Assembly (NCBI GenBank): GCA_030606335.1
Contig: JAUWGP010000021.1
Location: 1 to 47,235 of the forward strand
DNA: 47,235 nucleotides
Direction of reading: 5' to 3'
Source: Caldifarciminota bacterium
GTDB lineage: Bacteria; Hydrothermota; UBA3073
Translations under genes and position numbers: made by a program
Shown: in pieces, positions 24,954 through 32,675 of the stretch
Position numbering within the stretch: the first letter of the stretch is position 1
Layout: each line of letters begins with the position of its first letter
Notes under the pieces: generated by a model
What the model was told of the DNA's origin: nothing
Database searches by the model: none
The model's input: the letters and a program-made list of their open reading frames with translations, nothing else

Positions 24954-26303
24954 ATGCAAATAGGAGATAGATTTATAGCTGAAATAGTCGATTTTGCCTA
25001 TTATCAGGGCAGTGGTGTAGCAAAGGTTAATGGATTTGTTGTTTTCGTCCCCTGGACGCTACCTGGTGATATTGTAGAGGTATATTTAAAAGATGTAAAG
25101 GCAAACTTTGGTTTTGCAGAACTTCTTGAGATAAAAAAACCCTCGGTCAATAGGGTCTCCCCCCTATGCCCTGTCTTCTCTGTTTGTGGTGGATGTTCCC
25201 TGCAGAATCTTGCTTATGAACAGCAGCTATCTTTGAAAAGAGGTTACGTTCTTGATTCTTTTAAACGATTAGCACATCTGGATACCTCTTCTATAGACAT
25301 TCTTCCTATAATAAGATCCTCTGAAATTTGGTATTATAGAAATAAGATGGAGTTTGTATTTGGTAAGAAGAATGGAAAACTTATTCTTGGCCTTCACGAG
25401 AGGGGTTCTTATAAGAATTATGTTGATGTGAATAAGTGCTTCATTTTCTCAAAATCTGCCCCTCAAATAATGAACATAGTAAGGGACTTTGCTGTAGAAG
25501 CTAAACTTACTGCATATAACCCCATTACACATAAGGGATTTTTGAGACATTTAGTTATGAGGGAAGCAAAGTCTACTGGAAAGATGCTTATAAACCTTGT
25601 AACAGACTGTGGAGAAATGAATATCAAGGAAGCTATTAAAAATATGCCTGAATGTGTTTCTGGTTTCCTGTGGACCATAAATACAAGGAAGTCTGATGCC
25701 GTAATATCTGAAAAGGAGGTTATAATTAAAGGACAGGGTGAAATAATAGACAGAATTGGAGATATAGACTTTTCTATAAATTCATATTCATTTGTTCAAC
25801 CAAATCCATCTACTGCCTCTATCATGTATGATAGGATATATCAATTACTTAAACTTGAGGGTAATGAAAATATACTTGACCTTTACTGTGGCTCTGGTGG
25901 AATTGGTCTTTATCTTGCAAGAAGTGTGAAGAAGGTATTTGGTATAGATTCTAACAAAACATCAATAGAATCAGCTGAAAAGAATGCACAATTAAATAAT
26001 ATTAAAAATATTAAATTAATAAGGGGTGATGTCAGGAGGGTACTTTACCTTAGAAAGGGATGGAGGAACAAAATAGATATTGTTATTATAGATCCTCCAA
26101 GGGATGGTGTTTCAAAACGCGCAATGAAACATTTATTATATCTTAAGATTCCAAAATTACTTTATGTTTCATGCAATCCTACAACGCTTGCAAGGGATAC
26201 ATCAATACTAATCGAAAATGGCTATAAGATACAATGTGTTCAACCTATTGATATGTTCCCACATACCTTTCATATTGAGGTAATTACAATGTTTTCTCTA
26301 TGA
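24954..26303 (+). CDS. 23S rRNA (uracil-5-)-methyltransferase RlmD/RumA family
   Basis: 449 aa. An N-terminal TRAM domain (1-60) is followed by iron-sulfur Cys at 72, 78, 81 and 162 (CPVFSVCGGC and the later NKCF). The SAM-binding motif LDLYCGSGGIGLYLA is at about 308-322 and DPPRDG at 380-385. The catalytic Cys407 lies in SCNP, and the C-terminal base Glu442 lies in HTFHIEV. The family makes m5U in 23S rRNA (U1939 or U747) or in tRNA; the exact target cannot be told from sequence. It has its own divergent promoter and is convergent with the cupin gene. Confidence 0.9.
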   Translation: MQIGDRFIAEIVDFAYYQGSGVAKVNGFVVFVPWTLPGDIVEVYLKDVKANFGFAELLEIKKPSVNRVSPLCPVFSVCGGCSLQNLAYEQQLSLKRGYVLDSFKRLAHLDTSSIDILPIIRSSEIWYYRNKMEFVFGKKNGKLILGLHERGSYKNYVDVNKCFIFSKSAPQIMNIVRDFAVEAKLTAYNPITHKGFLRHLVMREAKSTGKMLINLVTDCGEMNIKEAIKNMPECVSGFLWTINTRKSDAVISEKEVIIKGQGEIIDRIGDIDFSINSYSFVQPNPSTASIMYDRIYQLLKLEGNENILDLYCGSGGIGLYLARSVKKVFGIDSNKTSIESAEKNAQLNNIKNIKLIRGDVRRVLYLRKGWRNKIDIVIIDPPRDGVSKRAMKHLLYLKIPKLLYVSCNPTTLARDTSILIENGYKIQCVQPIDMFPHTFHIEVITMFSL

Positions 26304-26347
26304 TTCGAAATCTTTATAGAAGGGGAAAAATAAAGGGAAATTCAACA

Positions 26348-26707
26348 CTATAAAATTTCCTCATCTTCGGACTGCCAGGCAGGGTCAACTATACATAAAA
26401 ATTTCAGGTCATTCTTCCCTTTATTTCTAATATATTGCACTGAATTCGGTGGAATATAGATAACCTGTCCATAATGAACTTCTGCTGATTCATTTTCAAT
26501 AAATATTATCCCCTGTCCCTCTAATATGTAATAAACCTCTGAGGTCTTTAGAGTGTGTGGTTTTGAAGTCTCACCTGGTTTAAGGACTGCATGTGCTAAG
26601 CTGTAGTGAATTTTCAAATCTTCTTTTCCTGGGTGTATAAGTTCTCGGAGAATTGTATTATCTCCAGCTATAAATTCCTTAGAGTTTTTCAGGTCTTTTA
26701 TAAACAT
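26348..26707 (-). CDS. Single-domain cupin protein
   Basis: 119 aa. The double-stranded beta-helix contains cupin motif 1-like GETSKPHTLKTSEVYYILEGQG and motif 2-like GQVIYIPPNSVQYIRN. Of the usual metal ligands, one His and one Glu are visible in motif 1 (PHTLKTSEVYY), while the motif 2 His is replaced (PPNSVQY), so metal binding is uncertain. It resembles mannose-6-phosphate-isomerase-like cupins of unknown substrate. It ends 44 bp from the rRNA methyltransferase stop, convergent. Confidence 0.8.
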   Translation of the reverse strand: MFIKDLKNSKEFIAGDNTILRELIHPGKEDLKIHYSLAHAVLKPGETSKPHTLKTSEVYYILEGQGIIFIENESAEVHYGQVIYIPPNSVQYIRNKGKNDLKFLCIVDPAWQSEDEEIL

Positions 26708-26744
26708 AGGTTCACCTTATCTTGTTGACCAATTCACCTTATAA

Positions 26745-26833
26745 GAGATTGCTTCGTCGTCCATACTCCTCGCAATGACGTACGCGGGGATTGTCATTGC
26801 GAGTTCCGATGATAATCGGAACGTGGCAATCTC
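26745..26833. repeat. MITE-like palindromic element
   Basis: Terminal inverted repeats GAGATTGC (26745-26752) and GCAATCTC (26826-26833) bound an 89-bp element. An inner 11-bp pair CTCGCAATGAC/GTCATTGCGAG (26769-26779, 26793-26803) and a TTCCGAT/ATCGGAA hairpin (26804-26821) lie inside. The words CGCAATGAC and GGCAATCTC are typical of widespread small palindromic intergenic repeats. It has no coding capacity. It fills the space between the cupin and aminotransferase genes. Confidence 0.75.
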
Positions 26834-26834
26834 A

Positions 26835-28010
26835 TTACTTATTAACCACATATTCAAAAAAATCCTTGATTCTTTTAAGGGCTTCTTTTATGTTTTCCTC
26901 GGAATTGGAATAGGTAAATCTCAGGTAGCCTTCACCAAATTTTCCAAATGCTGTTCCAGGAAGACAGGCAATCCCAGTTTCATTTAATAGCTTGATGGAA
27001 AGGTCTTTTGATGAAATTTTTATATCTCTATGACTGGGGAAGACATAGAAGGCACCCTTTGGTAAGAGACAATTTAAACCGGGAATTTGACTCATACCCT
27101 CAACCATCAAATCCCGTCGTCTCCTGAAAATTTCAAGCTTTTCTTTTATCTCATCTTGAGGACCTCTTAATGCCTCAATACCTGCTATTTGTATAAAAGG
27201 TGGAACACAGGAATTACACTGTATCATAAGGGAAGCAACCTTATATGATAACTTGTCATCCATCACTCCATAACCAATCCTCCAGCCTGTCATAGCATAG
27301 GTTTTGGAGAAACTGTCTACAATTATAGTTCTTTTTTTCATACCTGGTAAAGAAGAAATGCTATAAAACTCATCATCATAAACCATCTCAGAATAGACCT
27401 CATCTGATAGAACCCAGATGTCTTTATCTCTTAATAAGTCCGCCAGCTCTTTCAGTTCATCAGATGAAATTATCCCTCCTGTTGGATTATTCGGAGAATT
27501 TAAAATTATAAGTCTGGTTTTTTGTGAAATTTTAGATTTTATTTCATCAACATCAATGCTGAATTCTCTATCTTCCCATAAATGAACAGGGACTGGAGTG
27601 CCACCAGCAAGAATAGTAACCGGTTCGTAGGTAAAGAAACCCGGATTGGGATAAATCACCTCATCCCCTTTCTCAATCAGGGCAAGAATGATAAAAAATA
27701 TGGTCGGGCTACCACCTGGACAAATTACTACCTGAGAGGGAGTTACTTCAATATCTCTTGTTCTTCCCACATGTTCTGCAATCACCTCTCGTAAATCCAA
27801 TAAACCCTGACCATCTGTATATTTTGTATGACCCCCCCTAAGAGCTCTAACTGCTGAATCAGTAATATTAAATGGAGTATCGAAATCCGGTTCGCCTATC
27901 TCTAAATGAATTATTGATTTACCCTGTCTCGCAAGTTCATTTGCTCTTGAAAGAACTTCAAACGCCGCAGTCGGACCAAGGTGTTCAACCCTCTTTGCAT
28001 ATTTTGCCAT
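26835..28010 (-). CDS. Class I/II PLP-dependent aminotransferase
   Basis: 391 aa, standard fold-type I size. It shows the SPNNPTGG motif, SDEVYSEMVYD, and the PLP-binding lysine in DSFSKTYAMTGWRIGYG; the C-terminal Arg that binds the substrate carboxylate is in GYLRFTYS. It resembles the aspartate/alanine aminotransferase (AspC/AlaT-like) subgroup; donor and acceptor cannot be assigned. It lies 39 bp after the nucleotidyltransferase gene, but without an obvious shared pathway. Confidence 0.88.
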   Translation of the reverse strand: MAKYAKRVEHLGPTAAFEVLSRANELARQGKSIIHLEIGEPDFDTPFNITDSAVRALRGGHTKYTDGQGLLDLREVIAEHVGRTRDIEVTPSQVVICPGGSPTIFFIILALIEKGDEVIYPNPGFFTYEPVTILAGGTPVPVHLWEDREFSIDVDEIKSKISQKTRLIILNSPNNPTGGIISSDELKELADLLRDKDIWVLSDEVYSEMVYDDEFYSISSLPGMKKRTIIVDSFSKTYAMTGWRIGYGVMDDKLSYKVASLMIQCNSCVPPFIQIAGIEALRGPQDEIKEKLEIFRRRRDLMVEGMSQIPGLNCLLPKGAFYVFPSHRDIKISSKDLSIKLLNETGIACLPGTAFGKFGEGYLRFTYSNSEENIKEALKRIKDFFEYVVNK

Positions 28011-28049
28011 ATATCCCCCTTCTAAAGACCAGTAATCGGTTATCGGTAA

Positions 28050-28814
28050 TCAGTGCTTCCAATCGTTTGATGATTCTGCATGTCTGTATCCATCTGGGTT
28101 TCCAACATCAAACGCCGTTCCACTTACAAGCACACCGAGCATCTTCCCTTCCCTTACCATCTCCTGAAGTACAGGAACATCGTCAAACTCATCTCCTGTT
28201 TTATTCCTCAATCTATCCATATATTCGAATAGTTCGCTGGTAAATATATATCTCGAAAAAGTTCTAAAAGCCACTTGTTTGCCATCCGTTGAAAAGAACC
28301 CTGGTCTTTTATCATTAAGTCTCTTTATTTCAAATATATCTTCATTACATGCCGAAACCTCAACTCCTCCACAATTACCAAAATATGATGCCTCGTCTTT
28401 CTTGACCTTTATGAGAGTTGTAATACTCTTTTTGTACGTCTTCACAACTTCAATAAGCCTTTTTAGTGGAAAATTCCCAATGAATATATTATCCGGAAGT
28501 AGAACAGCAAACATAGAATTTTCTATGTAGTTACGACATCGGTAGATGGCATCTGCAAGTCCGAGGGGCTCATTCTGGTATACAAAAACAAAATTCAGGT
28601 GTTGTCGAGACCACTTTTTACTCAGGTGTTCTTTTATCTCCTCTTTGTTGGTATTTATAACTATCAGGAGTTTTGATATCCCTACTCCAACCGCTTCCTC
28701 TACTGCATAGTCAATCATGGGCTTCCCATGAATTAGAAGAAGCTCTTTTGCTCCTCCTTGAGTAAGACGGGACATTCTCTTTCCGAGTCCAGCTGCTGGA
28801 ATTATTGCAAGCAT
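28050..28814 (-). CDS. Sugar nucleotidyltransferase, UTP-glucose-1-phosphate uridylyltransferase-like
   Basis: 254 aa. The N-terminal pyrophosphorylase signature IPAAGLGKRMSRLTQGGAKELLLIHGKPMIDYAVEEAV is close to GalU. A catalytic-Asp strand is visible in FAVLLPDNI and a later metal-site Asp in GTAFDVGNPDGYR. It makes a nucleotide sugar from NTP and sugar-1-phosphate; the GalU-like KELL and VEEA positions favour UDP-glucose, but this is inference. Confidence 0.82.
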   Translation of the reverse strand: MLAIIPAAGLGKRMSRLTQGGAKELLLIHGKPMIDYAVEEAVGVGISKLLIVINTNKEEIKEHLSKKWSRQHLNFVFVYQNEPLGLADAIYRCRNYIENSMFAVLLPDNIFIGNFPLKRLIEVVKTYKKSITTLIKVKKDEASYFGNCGGVEVSACNEDIFEIKRLNDKRPGFFSTDGKQVAFRTFSRYIFTSELFEYMDRLRNKTGDEFDDVPVLQEMVREGKMLGVLVSGTAFDVGNPDGYRHAESSNDWKH

Positions 28815-28880
28815 TATAACCGCAAAATTTTCCCACGAAGCACACGAATAACACGAAAGTTTAAAAAGTCACCTTCCAAC

Positions 28881-30308
28881 CTATCTCTTTATTACCATCA
28901 GTTTATAAACCCTTTTATCCAATATCATAAAATAAACTCCTGAAGATATTTTCTGTATATTACTTCTATCTAATCTTCGTCCCATAACATCATATACTTC
29001 AATTTCCTCTCTCTTTGAGATTTCCATTAAATCTGTTAGGGAGAGTATTTTCCCAAAATGTCCTTGAGTATCTTCCTCTGCTATACCCTGTTCGTGATTG
29101 GGAAAGATGTCACTCCATTTATACCACTCAGGTGTCTTCTCAGCAGAATTATAGAAAGAATCTGCAAATGATATGGCAAACATTGAATCATTGGGCAAAA
29201 AGAGCATGGTCTGTATAGTTCCAGAATGTGAAACTGCTCTCATTATATTCAGCATCCTTTTTGTTGTTATCGCCGAATTACTTTCGATTGAATCAAGAAC
29301 TATATTATATCTCAAGTCATTAATAGGAGTATAGTTCACCTCTTCATGATTTAAAAGTAATAAATTCCAGGGAGCAAAATTAGTATCGTTCTCAGCAATT
29401 CTGAATGTATCGCCAGACTCATTTACACATTCAATCACTGCTGCTGATATTGTTGCTGAATCTATATAAGGATAAATGGTATGACATAACCACGAACCAG
29501 CATTCGGGCTATCTTTGGATTTATCAAAGACATCCATGTAATTTATCAAACTATCTTCATTGTAATCCGACAGTTCAAGCACCTCCCTCTGTGTAAACTG
29601 ATATGGCTCAAATTTGTCAGTAAAATTAATTGTACTATTATGAAAACCCATATTCATTTCAACTACAAGCATATCCTCATTCATCCCTGATATACAGGAA
29701 AATATACCAGGATAGGCAAAGGTCACCCAGTTTTTACCACTATCTGGCTCAATTGCTATTATCAAGGCACTATTAAGCATCAATTGTGTATATATAAAAT
29801 CAAGGTTTCTTCCCATAATGATATTCCCATTTAGCAGTGTATCTGTATTCGTGGCATCACCCCAGCTTGATAAAGAAGAACAATTAAACGGGTTCTTTGT
29901 GGTTAAGATATATGAGATGTCACCGAGAGAATTCATAATCATCAAATCTAATGTATCTAAATCTCTTCCAAGTAAGTCTATGTAGATGTCTGTTCCATAA
30001 TCTATCATTCCGTCGAGAATTCCTCTTGCCTCAGTTAGATATTCTACAGGAACAGTGAAATAACTCCAGTAACACAGGTACATAAGATTATATTCAAATG
30101 GAGAAATACCAATCCCAATAAAGAGATAATCGCAGAAGAGCTCAGGAATTCTTTCGTTCAAAAGCCAACCCTGAGCATATCCCATACTGTAGTTATCACC
30201 CCACAGATTTAGAATCTCCTGGTCTTCATTAAATTCTATAGAACCATTAACTGCAAAGAGATGTAATGATATCAAAAGAAGAAAAATAATGTGTAATACC
30301 TTTCTCAT
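28881..30308 (-). CDS. Secreted C45-type (acyl-transferase-like) hydrolase with T9SS-like sorting tail
   Basis: 475 aa from the ATG at 30308, which has AAAGGAG at good spacing; a GTG two codons upstream abuts that site. A signal peptide occupies about residues 1-22. The core resembles family C45/NAAA N-terminal-nucleophile hydrolases: NCSSLSSWGDATNTDTLLNG...MGRNLDF places the candidate nucleophile Cys near residue 143. In true C45 enzymes this Cys is exposed by self-cleavage. The C-terminus (VYDVMGRRLDRSNIQKISSGVYFM...KLMVIKR) matches a type A T9SS sorting domain, so export across the outer membrane is likely. Substrate unknown. A promoter lies at 30450-30478. Confidence 0.75.
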   Translation of the reverse strand: MRKVLHIIFLLLISLHLFAVNGSIEFNEDQEILNLWGDNYSMGYAQGWLLNERIPELFCDYLFIGIGISPFEYNLMYLCYWSYFTVPVEYLTEARGILDGMIDYGTDIYIDLLGRDLDTLDLMIMNSLGDISYILTTKNPFNCSSLSSWGDATNTDTLLNGNIIMGRNLDFIYTQLMLNSALIIAIEPDSGKNWVTFAYPGIFSCISGMNEDMLVVEMNMGFHNSTINFTDKFEPYQFTQREVLELSDYNEDSLINYMDVFDKSKDSPNAGSWLCHTIYPYIDSATISAAVIECVNESGDTFRIAENDTNFAPWNLLLLNHEEVNYTPINDLRYNIVLDSIESNSAITTKRMLNIMRAVSHSGTIQTMLFLPNDSMFAISFADSFYNSAEKTPEWYKWSDIFPNHEQGIAEEDTQGHFGKILSLTDLMEISKREEIEVYDVMGRRLDRSNIQKISSGVYFMILDKRVYKLMVIKR

Positions 30309-30449
30309 ACTCACTCCTTTTATCAGTCAACATTGGATATTTTATATAGAAGAATAAAACGAGAAACTACAAAGTAAAGAAATAAACTCTTTTTTACTTC
30401 CTAAATTATAGCAGTCACTTGCTCTTATTATTCTCATATCACTTCGTTA

Positions 30450-30478
30450 AGTTTACTATAAAAATGCTAATTTGTCAA
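30450..30478 (-). promoter_or_regulatory. Sigma-70 promoter for the C45 hydrolase gene
   Basis: On the minus strand TTGACA (30473-30478), a 17-bp spacer and TAAACT (30450-30455). The whole element is nearly identical to that at 31492-31520, spacer included. Confidence 0.75.
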
Positions 30479-30509
30479 GTGAAAAGATGATTTAACAGGG
30501 AATAAAAGA

Positions 30510-30527
30510 GTCCGTCAACTGACGGAT
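30510..30527. repeat. Palindromic repeat copy 1 (TCCGTCA...TGACGGA)
   Basis: The arms TCCGTCA and TGACGGA flank AC. A second, perfectly palindromic copy (TCCGTCAGCTGACGGA) is at 33800-33815, and surrounding sequence (ttaacag... and ...agagataaa) is also shared. Confidence 0.7.
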
Positions 30528-30675
30528 GAAGAGATAAAAGGTGCTCTTAATTATAAACAGGCATCTTGATAGCACCACAAGGCAGGGACAAGCAGGTTAA
30601 ATGTATTTTGTGTTAGAGAGAATGTTAAGGCTAGACGGTGTAAATGAAGGACAAGCTAAGAGAAGTTTTTAAATC

Positions 30676-31086
30676 TCAATCTTTACTTTCTTTTTTACTT
30701 TTAATAATCTTACCTATAAATTTTATAAATTCCTCCACTTTTATCAGACAATATGATACTTTCTCTTTTTCAAATTCAATGAAGTCTTCATAATCTCCCA
30801 TCTGTCTGAACTCAAACATCTCATCATAGAATTTACCCAAATCAGGGGGGATAACACATTTCTTCACAAATTCTTTATGAAACATTGACCTTACTCCCGA
30901 ATGCTTGGAAGACATTAGATTTTCAGTCCTTAATAATGCAAGCACACTATAAAATACAGAGTAGTACAGTCTATTCATACAGGAGTTATATCTACCATGT
31001 TTATAGAGTAATTTTGCATCTTCCAATGTCTTCTGAGCTCTGGTTAATCTATATTCTATTAAGGCAACAATTTCGGGTTTCAACAT
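30676..31086 (-). CDS. HEPN-domain toxin-like protein
   Basis: 136 aa, all-helical. The N-terminus RLTRAQKTLEDAKLLYKHGRYNSCMNRLYYSVFYSVLALL is a typical HEPN first-helix pair, and FRQMGDYEDF near residue 95 is at the position of the HEPN active-site turn. The canonical RNase motif R-x4-6-H is not obvious, so nuclease activity is uncertain. The start overlaps the upstream MNT gene by 7 bp, a classical HEPN/MNT toxin-antitoxin arrangement. In such pairs the MNT partner can inactivate the HEPN toxin by nucleotidylation. Confidence 0.82.
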   Translation of the reverse strand: MLKPEIVALIEYRLTRAQKTLEDAKLLYKHGRYNSCMNRLYYSVFYSVLALLRTENLMSSKHSGVRSMFHKEFVKKCVIPPDLGKFYDEMFEFRQMGDYEDFIEFEKEKVSYCLIKVEEFIKFIGKIIKSKKESKD

Positions 31087-31400
31087 AGTTTTATACCTTC
31101 ACTATTTACAAAGTGCTGAATTTCTGAAATATTAAAAGGAAAAGACTCCCATTCTTTTTTGGAATGAATTAGCAAACTTATAATCAGACCATATTTCATT
31201 TGAATATCAAATCTTACGTCTTTTATCTTTTTTATTATTTCCTCATCTAAGCTATTAACCAAAACAAGTATATCTATATCAGACTCAAATGTATCATCAC
31301 CCCTTGCTTTTGACCCAAATAGGATAATTTCTGCATCTGGAGTAATTATCTTTACTTTTTCTACGAATTCTCTTAATTTCTTCTTCACTTCTTTCCTCAT
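31080..31400 (-). CDS. MNT-type minimal nucleotidyltransferase (antitoxin)
   Basis: 106 aa. The catalytic motif IILFGSKARGDDTFESDIDILVLV has GSxAR-G and the SDxD acidic pair of polymerase-beta-fold nucleotidyltransferases, at about residues 25-48. It is followed directly by the HEPN gene, with a 7-bp overlap. A good promoter lies at 31492-31520. By analogy with MntA/HepT pairs it is the antitoxin, but its activity is inferred. Confidence 0.85.
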   Translation of the reverse strand: MRKEVKKKLREFVEKVKIITPDAEIILFGSKARGDDTFESDIDILVLVNSLDEEIIKKIKDVRFDIQMKYGLIISLLIHSKKEWESFPFNISEIQHFVNSEGIKLC

Positions 31401-31491
31401 TTAATCTCCTTCTTTGATATATTTGTATCCTCTTTATCCTTTCAATTATCTCTAAACATTTCTAAGGACAATTTTTTAGACCATTTCATTA

Positions 31492-31520
31492 AGTTTACAA
31501 CAAAAATGTTAATTTGTCAA
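31492..31520 (-). promoter_or_regulatory. Sigma-70 promoter for the MNT/HEPN operon
   Basis: TTGACA (31515-31520), 17-bp spacer, TAAACT (31492-31497) on the minus strand, about 90 bp before the MNT start. It is near-identical to the promoter at 30450-30478. Confidence 0.75.
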
Positions 31521-31547
31521 GGGAAAAATCAGAAGATTAAAATAAAA

Positions 31548-32054
31548 TTAGCAATGCAAGATAATGTTAATCAAAGAATTATTCAACATCCTATATAAAT
31601 CAGAAAAATCAACTAATATATCTTTATAAACTCTTTCGAGCTCTTCGTTATCTATTGTATCAAAACCTTTTTTCTCTTTAATACTAAAGTTATTCCAGAC
31701 ACTTATAATTCTTTTTAAAACTCTATTTGCCTCTTCTATCGAATCAAACTCTCTTTTACTTTTATAGTCAAAATATTCCCTCATTTTAACATCCTGGAAT
31801 AAACGACTTACCTCAAATATTCTCTTTCTCCTCTTTTCTGCCTCTTTAATTGTAATTCCATCTTTTTGGGCTCTTATTTTAATGTCGCATTTGAAACATA
31901 CAACAACTGGTTCTCCAGTTCGTTCATTATATGTCAAACCACCCATCTTTTCCTTCCTGCCACAAAGGTCACATATGCATTTACCGCCATCTAAAATCTT
32001 CCCTTTTATGGATTCAAAATCCTTCTTTTTTATCTCTTCTATTTGATTATAAAA
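31548..32054 (-). pseudogene. Zinc-ribbon C-terminal half of an interrupted SEC-C-like gene
   Basis: The frame is open from 32054 down to the stop at 31548. The first ATG is at 31946, giving 132 codons, but the 36 codons upstream contain no ATG, GTG or TTG and are clearly coding: they carry GGKCICDLCGR. Together with VVVCFKCD downstream of that ATG they form a C-x-C-x2-C...C-x2-C zinc-ribbon split by the only possible start. The frame is the same as that of the preceding gene, separated from it by a single TAA (32055-32057). So this is most likely the 3' part of one gene cut by a nonsense codon; readthrough or an assembly error are alternatives. Confidence 0.65.
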
Positions 32055-32606
32055 TTACCTTATTATCTTTGGGTTAAGTTTCTTTTTAGAAACAAGTTTG
32101 CTAAGAAAGAACCCTCGAGATTCCACTGGGAACTTCAAACAATCCCCTCCTACAAACTCTAAATGGTCTTCTACCTTACCAATTCTTGCTATTAACAGTT
32201 CACCTGCTTGGGCTTGAAATGTTCCTATAACTTCTTTTACATCATACTCCTTATTAGTTTTTAGATTTCTTACCTTGAGACCTTTTCCCGACTTAACTTT
32301 TAAGATTTCAAGTAATCCATATTCGTTTTTTTGAAGGTCATAATAGTTTTTAAGTTCTTTATCAGAAAGTTTATAAGGATTCCGAGCACAGAAATCTTCA
32401 AGAAGTGTCTTTTTATTATTCAAACGAAAGTCGAATACTACCCATTCATTAAATTCCTCTTCATCTTTATCTTCCATCTCCAGGTTATCACCCGGGAGAA
32501 GACTGGTTCTATTAAAAAACTGGCAGAGAGCTTTACGTATTTCCTCTCCAAACTCAGGTGTTTCAAAATAATATTCCAGTAATTTCTGTATTATCCCCTT
32601 TTCCAT
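32055..32606 (-). CDS. SEC-C-like protein, N-terminal part, ends at an in-frame UAA
   Basis: 183 aa from the ATG at 32606, which has GAAAGGA at good spacing; an alternative start at 32651 lacks one. The segment WVVFDFRLNNKKTLLEDFCARNPYKLSDKELKNYYDLQKNEYGLLEILKVKSGKGLKVRNL resembles the domain that precedes the metal-binding motif in many SEC-C proteins of unknown function. It stops at TAA 32055-32057, and the same frame continues into the Cys-rich region 31548-32054. The original protein was probably about 350 aa. No promoter was picked out; rtcA is 69 bp upstream on the same strand. Confidence 0.65.
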   Translation of the reverse strand: MEKGIIQKLLEYYFETPEFGEEIRKALCQFFNRTSLLPGDNLEMEDKDEEEFNEWVVFDFRLNNKKTLLEDFCARNPYKLSDKELKNYYDLQKNEYGLLEILKVKSGKGLKVRNLKTNKEYDVKEVIGTFQAQAGELLIARIGKVEDHLEFVGGDCLKFPVESRGFFLSKLVSKKKLNPKIIR

Positions 32607-32675
32607 AGATATTGTTTCCTTTCTATATGGTTTTATGAAAAATATAACCACAGATTCACCCTGTACCTGAAAAAA

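Larger units (their letters stand above)
30315..30675. other. Intergenic region with promoter and palindromic repeat
   Basis: Contains the promoter for the C45 hydrolase (30450-30478) and, just upstream, a copy of the TCCGTCA-TGACGGA palindrome (30510-30527) with flanks resembling 33766-33830. The rest (30530-30660) shows no gene. Confidence 0.6.

Noticed and set aside
26336..26360. Bidirectional terminator between rRNA methyltransferase and cupin genes
   Set aside because: The 7-bp AT-rich stem has an 11-nt loop and no U-tract on either strand.
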